A DNA stretch of 11,627 nt from CAYGZA01 sp964354135 (GTDB lineage Bacteria > Planctomycetota > Planctomycetia > Pirellulales > Thermoguttaceae), in the NCBI GenBank assembly GCA_964354135.1, contig CAYGZA010000220.1, forward strand, positions 1 through 11,627, in the 5' to 3' direction. How positions within the stretch are numbered: position 1 is the stretch's first letter; every line of letters begins with the position of its first letter. Below the pieces are notes generated by a model. That model saw only the letters and a program-made list of their open reading frames with translations. It searched no databases and was not told the origin of the DNA. The position numbers were made by a program, and so were the translations under genes. Positions 1 through 6,053 of the stretch are shown piece by piece.

Positions 1-22
1 GCCGAAAACTACGAAAACTTTA

Positions 23-45
23 CCCGTCAATCGAAGATTGACGGG
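23..45 (-). terminator. Perfect 10-bp hairpin at the end of the small lipoprotein ORF, possible intrinsic terminator
   Basis: The arms CCCGTCAATC and GATTGACGGG pair perfectly around a 3-base loop. On the minus strand the hairpin is followed by a T-rich but interrupted tract (TAAAGTTTTCG). The stop codon of the 29-residue ORF (27-29) lies inside the stem. The tail is not a clean run of T, so this could also be an RNA-stabilising hairpin or a repeat end. Confidence 0.45.
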
Positions 46-116
46 ACACTAGCCGTCCCACACCCGCCGAAAAGAAACAACGCCAGAAGAGCAATAGTGT
101 AAAAGCCCAATTTCAT
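27..116 (-). CDS. Putative 29-residue lipoprotein peptide
   Basis: This tiny ORF begins with a positively charged residue and a hydrophobic run (MKLGFYTIALLALFLF), followed by a lipobox-like FGGC with the cysteine at residue 19. It reads as a signal-peptidase-II lipoprotein signal leaving a mature peptide of only 11 residues. An AAAGGAG ribosome-binding site (123-129) sits 6 bases upstream of the ATG, which is the strongest argument that it is translated. The frame stays open upstream to 440, but nothing there looks like a conserved protein. Its length resembles entericidin-type small lipoproteins, with no recognisable sequence match. It may be a genuine small lipoprotein or the remnant of a longer gene whose end was replaced by the hairpin at 23-45. 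Confidence 0.45.
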   Translation of the reverse strand: MKLGFYTIALLALFLFGGCGTASVPSIFD

Positions 117-436
117 ATCATTCTCCTTTGGTTTTGAGTTGCGATTCACGGGTCCGTTTCCTTTGTCATGGCCACTGGGACCGCACGGCAGTAGCCTGAC
201 AAACTGAGTTGTGTTACGGGACGGAGCCATGTCAATCGCCCCCCCAAGGAATTCTCCAGGATTCTTGCGGTCGCAAGACAACCCGATTGATCTTGTCCGT
301 AGGCACTGGGATGCGTATCTTCTCGGCCTATGAAGCTGCCGGAAGCCTCCCACTGTCCCCATTGCGAACGCCTCGCCCGCCGCCTTGCCCAGCAAGGTCG
401 CGAGGTCTTTCAGTTCCTGCTCGACTCGGTGCAAGC
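117..436. other. About 320 bases without a convincing gene
   Basis: Open frames exist on both strands. The minus frame continues upstream from the small lipoprotein to an ATG at 440. A plus-strand 51-residue frame begins near 329 and contains a CPHC pair. Neither has a good ribosome-binding site or a family I recognise, and they are antisense to each other. A perfect 14-base palindrome, CTTGCGGTCGCAAG with centre GT, lies at 264-277 and could be an operator or small hairpin. A TTGACA-like hexamer on the minus strand (230-235) has no convincing -10 partner. No RNA gene was recognised. Confidence 0.4.
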
Positions 437-643
437 TCATCTTTGCGGTGCTCCCCCGCCCTCGCTATTGCCGTCAGGCACCTGACGCCGTTCGGTCTCC
501 CGTTCTTTCTCCATATCCTCGGTCGCTCCGCGGTCGAGCAGGCGCTTGTCCCTACGAATAATCCCATCCTCGCTTGCCGTCAAGGGGCTGCGGGACTCGA
601 TGGCCACGTCCGTCGTCACCGCAGGGGCGGCGGCAACGCTCAC
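437..643 (-). CDS. Doubtful small ORF overlapping the RuBisCO-like gene stop
   Basis: A 68-codon frame could start at a GTG overlapping the RuBisCO-like gene's TGA (GTGA, 640-643). It ends in a TGA that overlaps an ATG at 440 (ATGA, 437-440). Four-base overlaps of this kind are typical of translational coupling. The predicted product is hydrophilic and charged in its second half (MEKERETERR), with no recognisable domain. The evidence is only the overlap geometry and a moderately high GC at third positions, which GC-rich non-coding DNA can also produce. It may be non-coding. Confidence 0.2.
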   Translation of the reverse strand: MSVAAAPAVTTDVAIESRSPLTASEDGIIRRDKRLLDRGATEDMEKERETERRQVPDGNSEGGGAPQR

Positions 644-2067
644 GAGACCATTCTTGGGTACCGTTGCCGCAGGGCTTCCAGGAGGGCGTTCATCCGCCGA
701 CGCCGGGCGACCGCGGCCAACGCAGCCACGTGCTGTTCCGGGGGCGTGTCGGCCAGCTCCCCGGAGCGGTGCATTTCGAGCGCCTGGAGCATCGCCTCGG
801 TCCCAAGCTGCGGATCGGGCTTGCCGCTGGGGCCTTTGATCGAGTTGATCGCCGAGCCCGCCAGGAAGAGGATCATGGGAGAAAGCCCTCGCTGCTCCGC
901 GTCGGCCAGGTTGAGGATGATGTTGCCCTGGTCCAGCCCGCCGGCCCGGGCGATCATCGTCGGTCGGATGCCGGCCAGCGGACACGTCAGGACGTGCTCC
1001 GAGGCCCGCCATTCCTGGCCGTAGGGGCGGATGAAGGGCGAACCCGGGCGCACGGGGGCCGTCTGGCGGAAGTCGATCCCATCCAGTCGGGCCAACAGGT
1101 CGATCACTTCGCGCCATATCGCCCGGGTCTTGACCCCGATCCCTGCGTTGTGGCCGTAGATCGCCGGCGGGCTGGGCAGTCGCTTCGTCGCCTCGCGGAC
1201 CATGCGGACCGCGCCGCCGGAAAAGGTCTCGCTCAGCATCACGCCGGTCGCCCCTGCTTCCACCACTGCATGCACGGTATCGACGATCTCGTGCGGGGCG
1301 CCGGTCACGTGCGGGGCGAAGATGAGGCCCTTGCCGCTCCGCCGCTCCCGCACGCGCTCGATGGCCGCCACAGCCCGGCGGGTCCGTTCCTTGACCGGCG
1401 AGTAGTCCAAGTTCGGATAAAGGTCTTCGTCCTCCTTAATGAAGAGGAAGAGCGGGCAGGCGGCCGCTTCCTCCACCAACGCCCCGACCTCCTCGGGCGT
1501 GATCCCCGCGGTGGGCTTGAGGATGGTGCCGAAGGCCGGCTCGTCCGCGGCAAAGCCGGTCTGCTCGCGCACGCCTTGCGGCCCGTAAGCGGGTCCTGGA
1601 AAGGTCCGCACAACGCGCTCGGGAATCTGCAGGGCCACGAGCCGGGCGTCCTGGTTCTCATACACGTCGAAGATGATCGCCCCGGCGGTCGTGTGTAGAA
1701 GATCGACCGAGGTGAGATGCCCGTCCGGCTGCAAGAGCATCTTGAGCGGAAAGGCCACGTGCAACAGGCCGATCCGGCCGCCGGAGTCGAACGGATCCAC
1801 GCCCGCGGCCTTCGCCGTGCATTGCTCCAGGAGCGAGCCGGGCGGGGGATCCTTGATTCCGCTCGTGGCATGGTAGGCGATCTCCTTGGCCGCCTTGGCC
1901 AGCGTCAAGGTCCGCAGGGCAAAGAAATACGTGGCCACGACCTGGTCGTCGATCCCCGGCGGCGGATTCTCCGCCAGCCGCTCGGTGACGATTTCGCGCA
2001 GGCGTACCTCCCGGGCGTCGGCATCGTGCCAAAGGAGATCGAGCGTTTGGGAATCCATGGGTTTCAT
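640..2067 (-). CDS. RuBisCO-like protein (form IV, RuBisCO large-chain family)
   Basis: The product is about 475 residues, normal for the RuBisCO large-chain superfamily. Numbered from the ATG at 2067, GTILKP holds the lysine equivalent to spinach K175 (K184), but the K177 position is threonine (T186). FIKEDE keeps the carbamylated lysine and the two metal-binding acids (K211, D213, E214). IYGHNAG keeps the active-site His (H306) with Asn in place of R295. The loop-6 region lacks a recognisable K334 motif, and the S379 position is not serine. This pattern points to a non-carboxylating enzyme retaining Mg-enolate chemistry. Characterised relatives act as enolases, isomerases, or decarboxylases/transcarboxylases of sugar-acid phosphates; the substrate here is unknown. 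The longest frame starts at 2112, but its first residues are encoded by the repeat at 2096-2182, so 2067 or 2058 is preferred. No clear ribosome-binding site precedes either. Confidence 0.88.
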   Translation of the reverse strand: MKPMDSQTLDLLWHDADAREVRLREIVTERLAENPPPGIDDQVVATYFFALRTLTLAKAAKEIAYHATSGIKDPPPGSLLEQCTAKAAGVDPFDSGGRIGLLHVAFPLKMLLQPDGHLTSVDLLHTTAGAIIFDVYENQDARLVALQIPERVVRTFPGPAYGPQGVREQTGFAADEPAFGTILKPTAGITPEEVGALVEEAAACPLFLFIKEDEDLYPNLDYSPVKERTRRAVAAIERVRERRSGKGLIFAPHVTGAPHEIVDTVHAVVEAGATGVMLSETFSGGAVRMVREATKRLPSPPAIYGHNAGIGVKTRAIWREVIDLLARLDGIDFRQTAPVRPGSPFIRPYGQEWRASEHVLTCPLAGIRPTMIARAGGLDQGNIILNLADAEQRGLSPMILFLAGSAINSIKGPSGKPDPQLGTEAMLQALEMHRSGELADTPPEQHVAALAAVARRRRMNALLEALRQRYPRMVS

Positions 2068-2095
2068 GGCGAACGGAAGTCGAATTCTAAGAAGG

Positions 2096-2182
2096 CCGTC
2101 AGCTATCAGCAATCAGCTATCAGACGTCAGCTTTTGACGAGGACAGCCCTTTCTGAACCCTGATAGCTGAAAGCCGATAGCC
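2096..2182. repeat. Interspersed palindromic element, AGCTATCAG/CTGATAGCT family, copy 1
   Basis: The left arm (2096-2136) carries CAGCTATCAG twice in tandem. The right arm (2159-2182) carries the inverse CTGATAGCTGA, so the whole can fold into a long imperfect hairpin with several registers. On the minus strand it starts immediately after the hydrolase TAA and ends shortly before the RuBisCO-like gene. A second copy lies at 11303-11395 in an equivalent position. It is probably a REP/MITE-like element and may also affect transcript stability or termination. Confidence 0.8.
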
Positions 2183-3259
2183 TTACTCCCGTCGTGTAAA
2201 CACCCTTTCCAGGAATTCATACGCCGCCTTGCGGGCCTCCGGCGGGAAACGGTGCTCGCAGTCGGGATGGACCTCGACGAGGTTCTCTTTGGCCCCGAGA
2301 AGCTCGTACACCGGCCGGGCCGCACGGAGGCAATCTTGCACGCCTGAGTATTCGAAGTTGGCGTCTCCAAGCGGGGAGTTCGTGAAGAACGGCCGCGGGG
2401 CCAGGGCAGCAACCAGTTCCGTGAAATCGAACGGCATCCGCTTGGGGTCCTTGCCGTAGACCTCGGCAATCCGCGGCATGTAGCCCTTGTGGCTCCAGCC
2501 GGCCAGGTTGCCGCCGTAGTACTTGAAGAACGAATTGAAGCCGCAACTCGAAACGACCGCCTTGATCCGCGGGTCGAAGACCGCCACGAACATCGAATTG
2601 TGGCCGCCCAACGAATGTCCGATTACCCCGATTCGCTCGGGGTCCACGTTGGAGAGCGACTGGAGCAGGTCCACGGCCCGCATGTGATTCCAGATGCCCT
2701 TCATGGTGGCGCTTGTGTAGCCGTGGGCGTAGGCGTCGAACTTGTATTCCCCGTAACCGGGGTAGTCCGGGGCCAGGGTCACGTAGCCCCGTTCGGCCAG
2801 TTCGAGGGCGTAACGCAAATCGGGGTTCGCACCCAGTCCCGCGGGCTCCGCCTTGCCGATGGGGATGGTCTGGTGGAGACAGAGCATTCCCGGCACGCGC
2901 CCGGGAAACGCCTTGGGCACGAGGAGATATGCGGGGACGCGGTCTCCCTTTTCCACGGCAAACGTGATCTTCTTGCGGACCACCTTGCCGAGATCGGCGG
3001 TTTCGACCACCTGCACGTCCAGCGGCACCTTCTTCGCCGCATGTGGCAGCGGGCCCATCACGAGCTGCATGTTGGCCAGGATGTGCCCGCGGCGTTTCCG
3101 CCAATCCGCCGCGCCCGTGACGGGATGCTCGCGGCCGTCGGCATCAAGGTAGACCAAGAGCCTCGACTTGTCCGGATAGAACGGGGCCTTCGCCTCCTGT
3201 GCCGCCAGGGACGACGCCACCAGGATCGCCAGCCCAAAGGTTACCGTCGCCAAACGCAT
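2183..3259 (-). CDS. Secreted alpha/beta hydrolase (acetyl-xylan esterase / dienelactone hydrolase-like)
   Basis: The protein has 358 residues from the ATG at 3259. That start is chosen because a GGAAAGGAG ribosome-binding site (3266-3274) lies 6 bases upstream and a signal peptide follows directly (MRLATVTFGLAILVASSLAA). The fold is shown by the nucleophile elbow GHSLGG (Ser216), APRPFF...LGDANF holding the probable catalytic Asp299, and DCEHRFP with the catalytic His336. This arrangement is common in exported planctomycetal esterases related to acetyl-xylan esterase and dienelactone hydrolase. It likely hydrolyses an ester of a plant or algal carbohydrate in the periplasm or outside the cell, but the substrate cannot be read from sequence. 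It is second of three co-directional genes, about 105 bases after the URO-D-like gene. Confidence 0.9.
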   Translation of the reverse strand: MRLATVTFGLAILVASSLAAQEAKAPFYPDKSRLLVYLDADGREHPVTGAADWRKRRGHILANMQLVMGPLPHAAKKVPLDVQVVETADLGKVVRKKITFAVEKGDRVPAYLLVPKAFPGRVPGMLCLHQTIPIGKAEPAGLGANPDLRYALELAERGYVTLAPDYPGYGEYKFDAYAHGYTSATMKGIWNHMRAVDLLQSLSNVDPERIGVIGHSLGGHNSMFVAVFDPRIKAVVSSCGFNSFFKYYGGNLAGWSHKGYMPRIAEVYGKDPKRMPFDFTELVAALAPRPFFTNSPLGDANFEYSGVQDCLRAARPVYELLGAKENLVEVHPDCEHRFPPEARKAAYEFLERVFTRRE

Positions 3260-3265
3260 TGTTCG

Positions 3266-3274
3266 CTCCTTTCC
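3266..3274 (-). promoter_or_regulatory. Ribosome-binding site fixing the hydrolase start
   Basis: GGAAAGGAG, 6 bases before the ATG at 3259. It rules out the longer frame from 3310, whose extra 17 residues would hide the signal peptide. A 6-base inverted repeat, GACGAG/CTCGTC with a 12-base loop, lies just upstream and may form a leader hairpin. Confidence 0.75.
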
Positions 3275-3315
3275 GACGAGTCGCACTGCCGGCTCGTCCA
3301 GCAGTGCCAAGTAGT

Positions 3316-3344
3316 GCGGCTCGGCCGGAGCCTCGCCCTCCCGG
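3316..3344. repeat. Small GC-rich palindromic intergenic element
   Basis: Between the hydrolase and URO-D-like genes the plus strand reads GCGGCTCGGCCGGAGCC followed by TCGCCCTCCCGG. The core GGCTC-GGCCG-GAGCC is a perfect 5-bp hairpin. From memory, near-identical strings recur between genes in several Planctomycetota genomes, so I read it as an interspersed repeat. Only one copy lies in this window. Confidence 0.45.
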
Positions 3345-3364
3345 AATCGTGTAAGGCCATCCGG

Positions 3365-4378
3365 CTATTGTGCCTGCATCGTCTCGGCGAACGCGACGAT
3401 GTTCTCGACCGGGATGTCGCCGGGCATGTCGTGCGAGGGCGCCAGGATCAAGCCGCCGCCGCGGCCCACGTGCTCGACCAAGCGCCGGGCCTCGTCGCGG
3501 ACCTCTTGCGAAGTGCCGAACGGCAGCACCTTCTGGATGCTCATCCCGCCGAAGAACGAGAGCCGGTCGCCGAACTGCCGCTTCATCTCGATCGGGTCCA
3601 TCACCTCCGGCTGAAACGGATTGAACACGTCCAGGCCCACTTCGATCAGGTCAGGGAACAGCTCCTGCACCTTGCCGCAGGAGTGGATCATTACGAACTT
3701 GCCGGCCCGCTTGACCGCCCCGTACAACTCGGCGATCCGCGGCTTGATGAACCGCCGCCACAGCCGGCCGCCGAAGAGGAGCCCCCGCTGCTGCCCCCAG
3801 TCGTCGCCGAAGAGGATCGCATCGACGTCGTACTTCAAGAACTGGTCGAGCATGGCGAGGTTGTACTGCATCAGGGCGTCGAGGATCTCGTCCACGAACT
3901 CGGGGGCCTCGAGCATGTCGATCAGAATGTCGTTCATGCCCCGCAGGATCCAGGCCCGCTCGAAAAGCGAAAAGCCCACACTCACGTAGCGGAAGCGGTT
4001 GCGATGGGCCTCGACGAAGGCCGGCAGGCCGGCGTAGCGGCGCGGGTCGCGCGGGTCGGGGAACACGACGCCGCTGAGCGACCGCTCTCGGAGCGGATGC
4101 TCCTCGACAATGCCGATGTCGCTATCGACCGTGCGGTTCCAGACCACGCCGAATTCGTCGCGCCAGAAGCCTGGCCGGCCCTCGACCGGCTCGTCCGGCA
4201 GCCTCGTCCGGTGCTTGGCCAGGTGATTGCCCAGGACGTCGTCCAGTTGGGTCGTGCCGTAGTAGGCCTCGAGCTTCTGCCGGGCGGGCATGGTACAGCC
4301 CAGGTGCCACGGGACGCGGTCCGGCTGCTGGTGGCGGATCGCCTGATAAACTCTCTCGCGGGGAGTGATGGGAGTCAT
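3365..4378 (-). CDS. Uroporphyrinogen decarboxylase (URO-D) family protein, corrinoid/methyltransferase type
   Basis: The protein has 337 residues with a typical family opening (RERVYQAIRHQQPDRVPW). GDDWG lies at 191-195 and IHSCG at 231-235. The His-x-Cys pair (H232, C234) is the zinc site seen in MtaA/MtbA-type methylcobamide:CoM methyltransferases rather than in true haem-pathway HemE. A late SHDM (H316) occupies the region of the third ligand, where MtaA has Cys. Such paralogues are abundant in Planctomycetota and mostly uncharacterised; methyl transfer from corrinoid proteins or demethylation of methylated substrates is plausible. No corrinoid protein is next to it. It appears to be first gene of a minus-strand unit with the hydrolase and RuBisCO-like genes. 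A GAGG lies 9 bases before the ATG. Confidence 0.88.
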   Translation of the reverse strand: MTPITPRERVYQAIRHQQPDRVPWHLGCTMPARQKLEAYYGTTQLDDVLGNHLAKHRTRLPDEPVEGRPGFWRDEFGVVWNRTVDSDIGIVEEHPLRERSLSGVVFPDPRDPRRYAGLPAFVEAHRNRFRYVSVGFSLFERAWILRGMNDILIDMLEAPEFVDEILDALMQYNLAMLDQFLKYDVDAILFGDDWGQQRGLLFGGRLWRRFIKPRIAELYGAVKRAGKFVMIHSCGKVQELFPDLIEVGLDVFNPFQPEVMDPIEMKRQFGDRLSFFGGMSIQKVLPFGTSQEVRDEARRLVEHVGRGGGLILAPSHDMPGDIPVENIVAFAETMQAQ

Positions 4379-4423
4379 GGTGCGTTGCCTCGACGAAAGC
4401 GCCCCAGCGGCAAGTCAGGCTGC

Positions 4424-4452
4424 ATCATAGCAGCATTCCCGGGAAATGACCA
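4424..4452 (-). promoter_or_regulatory. Likely sigma-70-type promoter for the URO-D-like gene
   Basis: On the minus strand TGGTCA (4447-4452) is followed after 17 bases by TATGAT (4424-4429). That is 4 of 6 and 5 of 6 matches to the consensus, with ideal spacing. Transcription would start near 4417, giving a leader of about 40 bases. Confidence 0.45.
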
Positions 4453-4528
4453 GGTAGCGGCCGTGCCGCGATGGCTCCAAGGGATCGTTAACCGGCGATC
4501 GCTTGAAATGCCGTCACGGCCCGGGGCG

Positions 4529-4558
4529 TGGACATGGCGCCCGGCAACTCGGTAGACT
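4529..4558 (+). promoter_or_regulatory. Possible promoter for pyruvate kinase
   Basis: TGGACA (4529-4534), an 18-base spacer and TAGACT (4553-4558), about 50 bases before the ATG. The -10 context ACTCGGTAGACT resembles that of the cupin promoter (ACTCGGTAAATT), which also has an 18-base spacer. Confidence 0.4.
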
Positions 4559-4606
4559 GTTCTGGGCAGGGTCCACGCCGGCTCCTCGATTTCAAGCCGA
4601 GGGTCT

Positions 4607-6049
4607 ATGGAATCCGCACCTCAAGCGCGGCCGAGTCGCACGAAGATCGTCGCCACGGTGGGCCCCGCTTCGGCGGAGCCCGGCAAGTTGGCCGAACTCA
4701 TCGAGGCCGGGGTCGACGTCTTCCGCGTCAACACCGCCCACGGCTCTCGCGAGGAGCACCAAGAGCGGCTGGGGCACATTCGCGAAGCGAGCCGGAAGCT
4801 CGGCGCCCCGGTTGCGATTCTGGTCGACCTGGCCGGACCGAAGATGCGGCTGGGCGAGCTGCCCGGCGGCGAGGTGAAGTGCGTTTCCGGCAACACCGTG
4901 AGGTTTGTCCGCGGCGAAGTCGCCGTCTTACCCGGCGATCTTGTCACCACGTACGGGCCGCTGATCGACGAGCTTCGGTCCGGCGACCGCGTGATGCTGG
5001 CCGACGGCACGGTGGCCCTGCTCGTCGAGCAAGTGGAGAAGGACGCGGCCGCCTGCCGGGTCGTGCAAGGCGGGGTCGTGCGGAGCCGGCAGGGGGTGAA
5101 CCTGCCGGGCGTGAAACTCGGCGCACCCGCGATGAGCGACCGCGATCGGGACAACGCCCGTTGGGCCGCCCGGGCCGGCGTGGATTTTGTCGGCCTCAGC
5201 TTCGTCCGCACCGCTGAGGACGTGCGCGAGCTGAAGGCGATCCTTCGAGCGGAGCGCTCGGAGACGCAGGTCATCGCCAAGATCGAGAAGCCGGAGGCCG
5301 TGGCGAACCTGGAGGCCATCGTCGCGGCGGCCGACGGGATCATGGTCGCCCGGGGGGATTTGGGCGTGGAGATCGACATTGCCGAGATGCCGATGGTCCA
5401 GAAGCGGATCCTCGCCGCGTGCCACCGGGCGCGGAGGCCGGCGATCGTCGCCACGCAGATGCTGGAGAGCATGCACCACGCGCGGCTGCCGACCCGGGCC
5501 GAAGCGACCGACGTGGCCAATGCGATTCTCGACGGGGCCGACGCCTGCATGCTCTCCGGCGAGACCGCCGTGGGGGAATACCCGCGGGAAGCCGTGGAGA
5601 TGATGCACCGGATTGCGCTGGCCACGGAGTCGGTTCTCCGCGAGCGGCCGTCCCTGCCCCGGCCGGACCGCGCGCTGGAGGGTATTGGCCCCATTACGGA
5701 AGCCACGACCTGGGCTGCCGGGCGGCTGGCCGAAGAGGTCGGCGCGAAGATGATCCTCGTGGCCACGGCCTCGGGCAAGTCGGCGCTGTGCGTTTCCAAG
5801 CACCGCAACTCTGTCTTCACGGTCGGCGTGAGCGACTCGGAGGCGACGCTGCGGCGGATGTGCCTGTACTGGGGCGTCGTTCCGCTGCCGGGAGCCCCGA
5901 CGGACGACGGCGCCAAGCTGCTCCGGTTCGCCGTCGAGCGGTGCCGCGCTGCCGGGTCCCTCGCCTCCGGGGACCGCGTCGTGCTGATCGCCGGGACGGG
6001 TCTGCGCGCGAGCCGGCACAATACGATCGCCGTACACGAGCTGGAATAG
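4607..6049 (+). CDS. pyk: Pyruvate kinase
   Basis: This 480-residue enzyme converts phosphoenolpyruvate and ADP to pyruvate and ATP, the last step of glycolysis, in the cytoplasm. Length and domain order (A/B/C) are standard. KIVATVGPAS is at the N-terminus. KIEKPE holds catalytic K225 and metal ligand E227, ARGDLG holds D251, and ATQMLESM holds T283. A full C-terminal domain contains ATASGKSA and ends in IAGTGL. The usual RxNFSHG reads RVNTAHG (40-46), and the usual DTKGPEIRT reads DLAGPKMRL (74-82). Leu, Lys and Leu at the positions equivalent to rabbit 113, 117 and 120 match the potassium-independent group. No phosphohistidine domain is attached. GAGGG precedes the start with short spacing. 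It converges on phosphofructokinase with only 4 bases between stops. Confidence 0.97.
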   Translation: MESAPQARPSRTKIVATVGPASAEPGKLAELIEAGVDVFRVNTAHGSREEHQERLGHIREASRKLGAPVAILVDLAGPKMRLGELPGGEVKCVSGNTVRFVRGEVAVLPGDLVTTYGPLIDELRSGDRVMLADGTVALLVEQVEKDAAACRVVQGGVVRSRQGVNLPGVKLGAPAMSDRDRDNARWAARAGVDFVGLSFVRTAEDVRELKAILRAERSETQVIAKIEKPEAVANLEAIVAAADGIMVARGDLGVEIDIAEMPMVQKRILAACHRARRPAIVATQMLESMHHARLPTRAEATDVANAILDGADACMLSGETAVGEYPREAVEMMHRIALATESVLRERPSLPRPDRALEGIGPITEATTWAAGRLAEEVGAKMILVATASGKSALCVSKHRNSVFTVGVSDSEATLRRMCLYWGVVPLPGAPTDDGAKLLRFAVERCRAAGSLASGDRVVLIAGTGLRASRHNTIAVHELE

Positions 6050-6053
6050 CGGC

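Noticed and set aside
329..484. Plus-strand 51-residue frame with a CPHC pair and a helix-like stretch, which recalls the start of some transposase or zinc-ribbon proteins
   Set aside because: It has no ribosome-binding site, no match that I can name, and competes with a minus-strand frame of higher third-position GC.
640..2067. Assignment as a CO2-fixing RuBisCO large subunit
   Set aside because: Several residues essential for carboxylation are replaced, so it is treated as form IV.
2068..2112. Longer start of the RuBisCO-like protein at 2112
   Set aside because: The extra residues are encoded by the end of the palindromic repeat, with no ribosome-binding site. The family-like sequence begins later.
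3365..4378. Assignment as haem-pathway uroporphyrinogen decarboxylase HemE
   Set aside because: The His-x-Cys zinc motif and the gene context point to the methyltransferase-like branch of the family, and no haem genes are adjacent.
2489..4555. A 688-codon plus-strand open frame
   Set aside because: It is antisense to the hydrolase and URO-D-like genes, both of which have clear motifs. It lacks any recognisable domain and reflects GC-rich codon bias.
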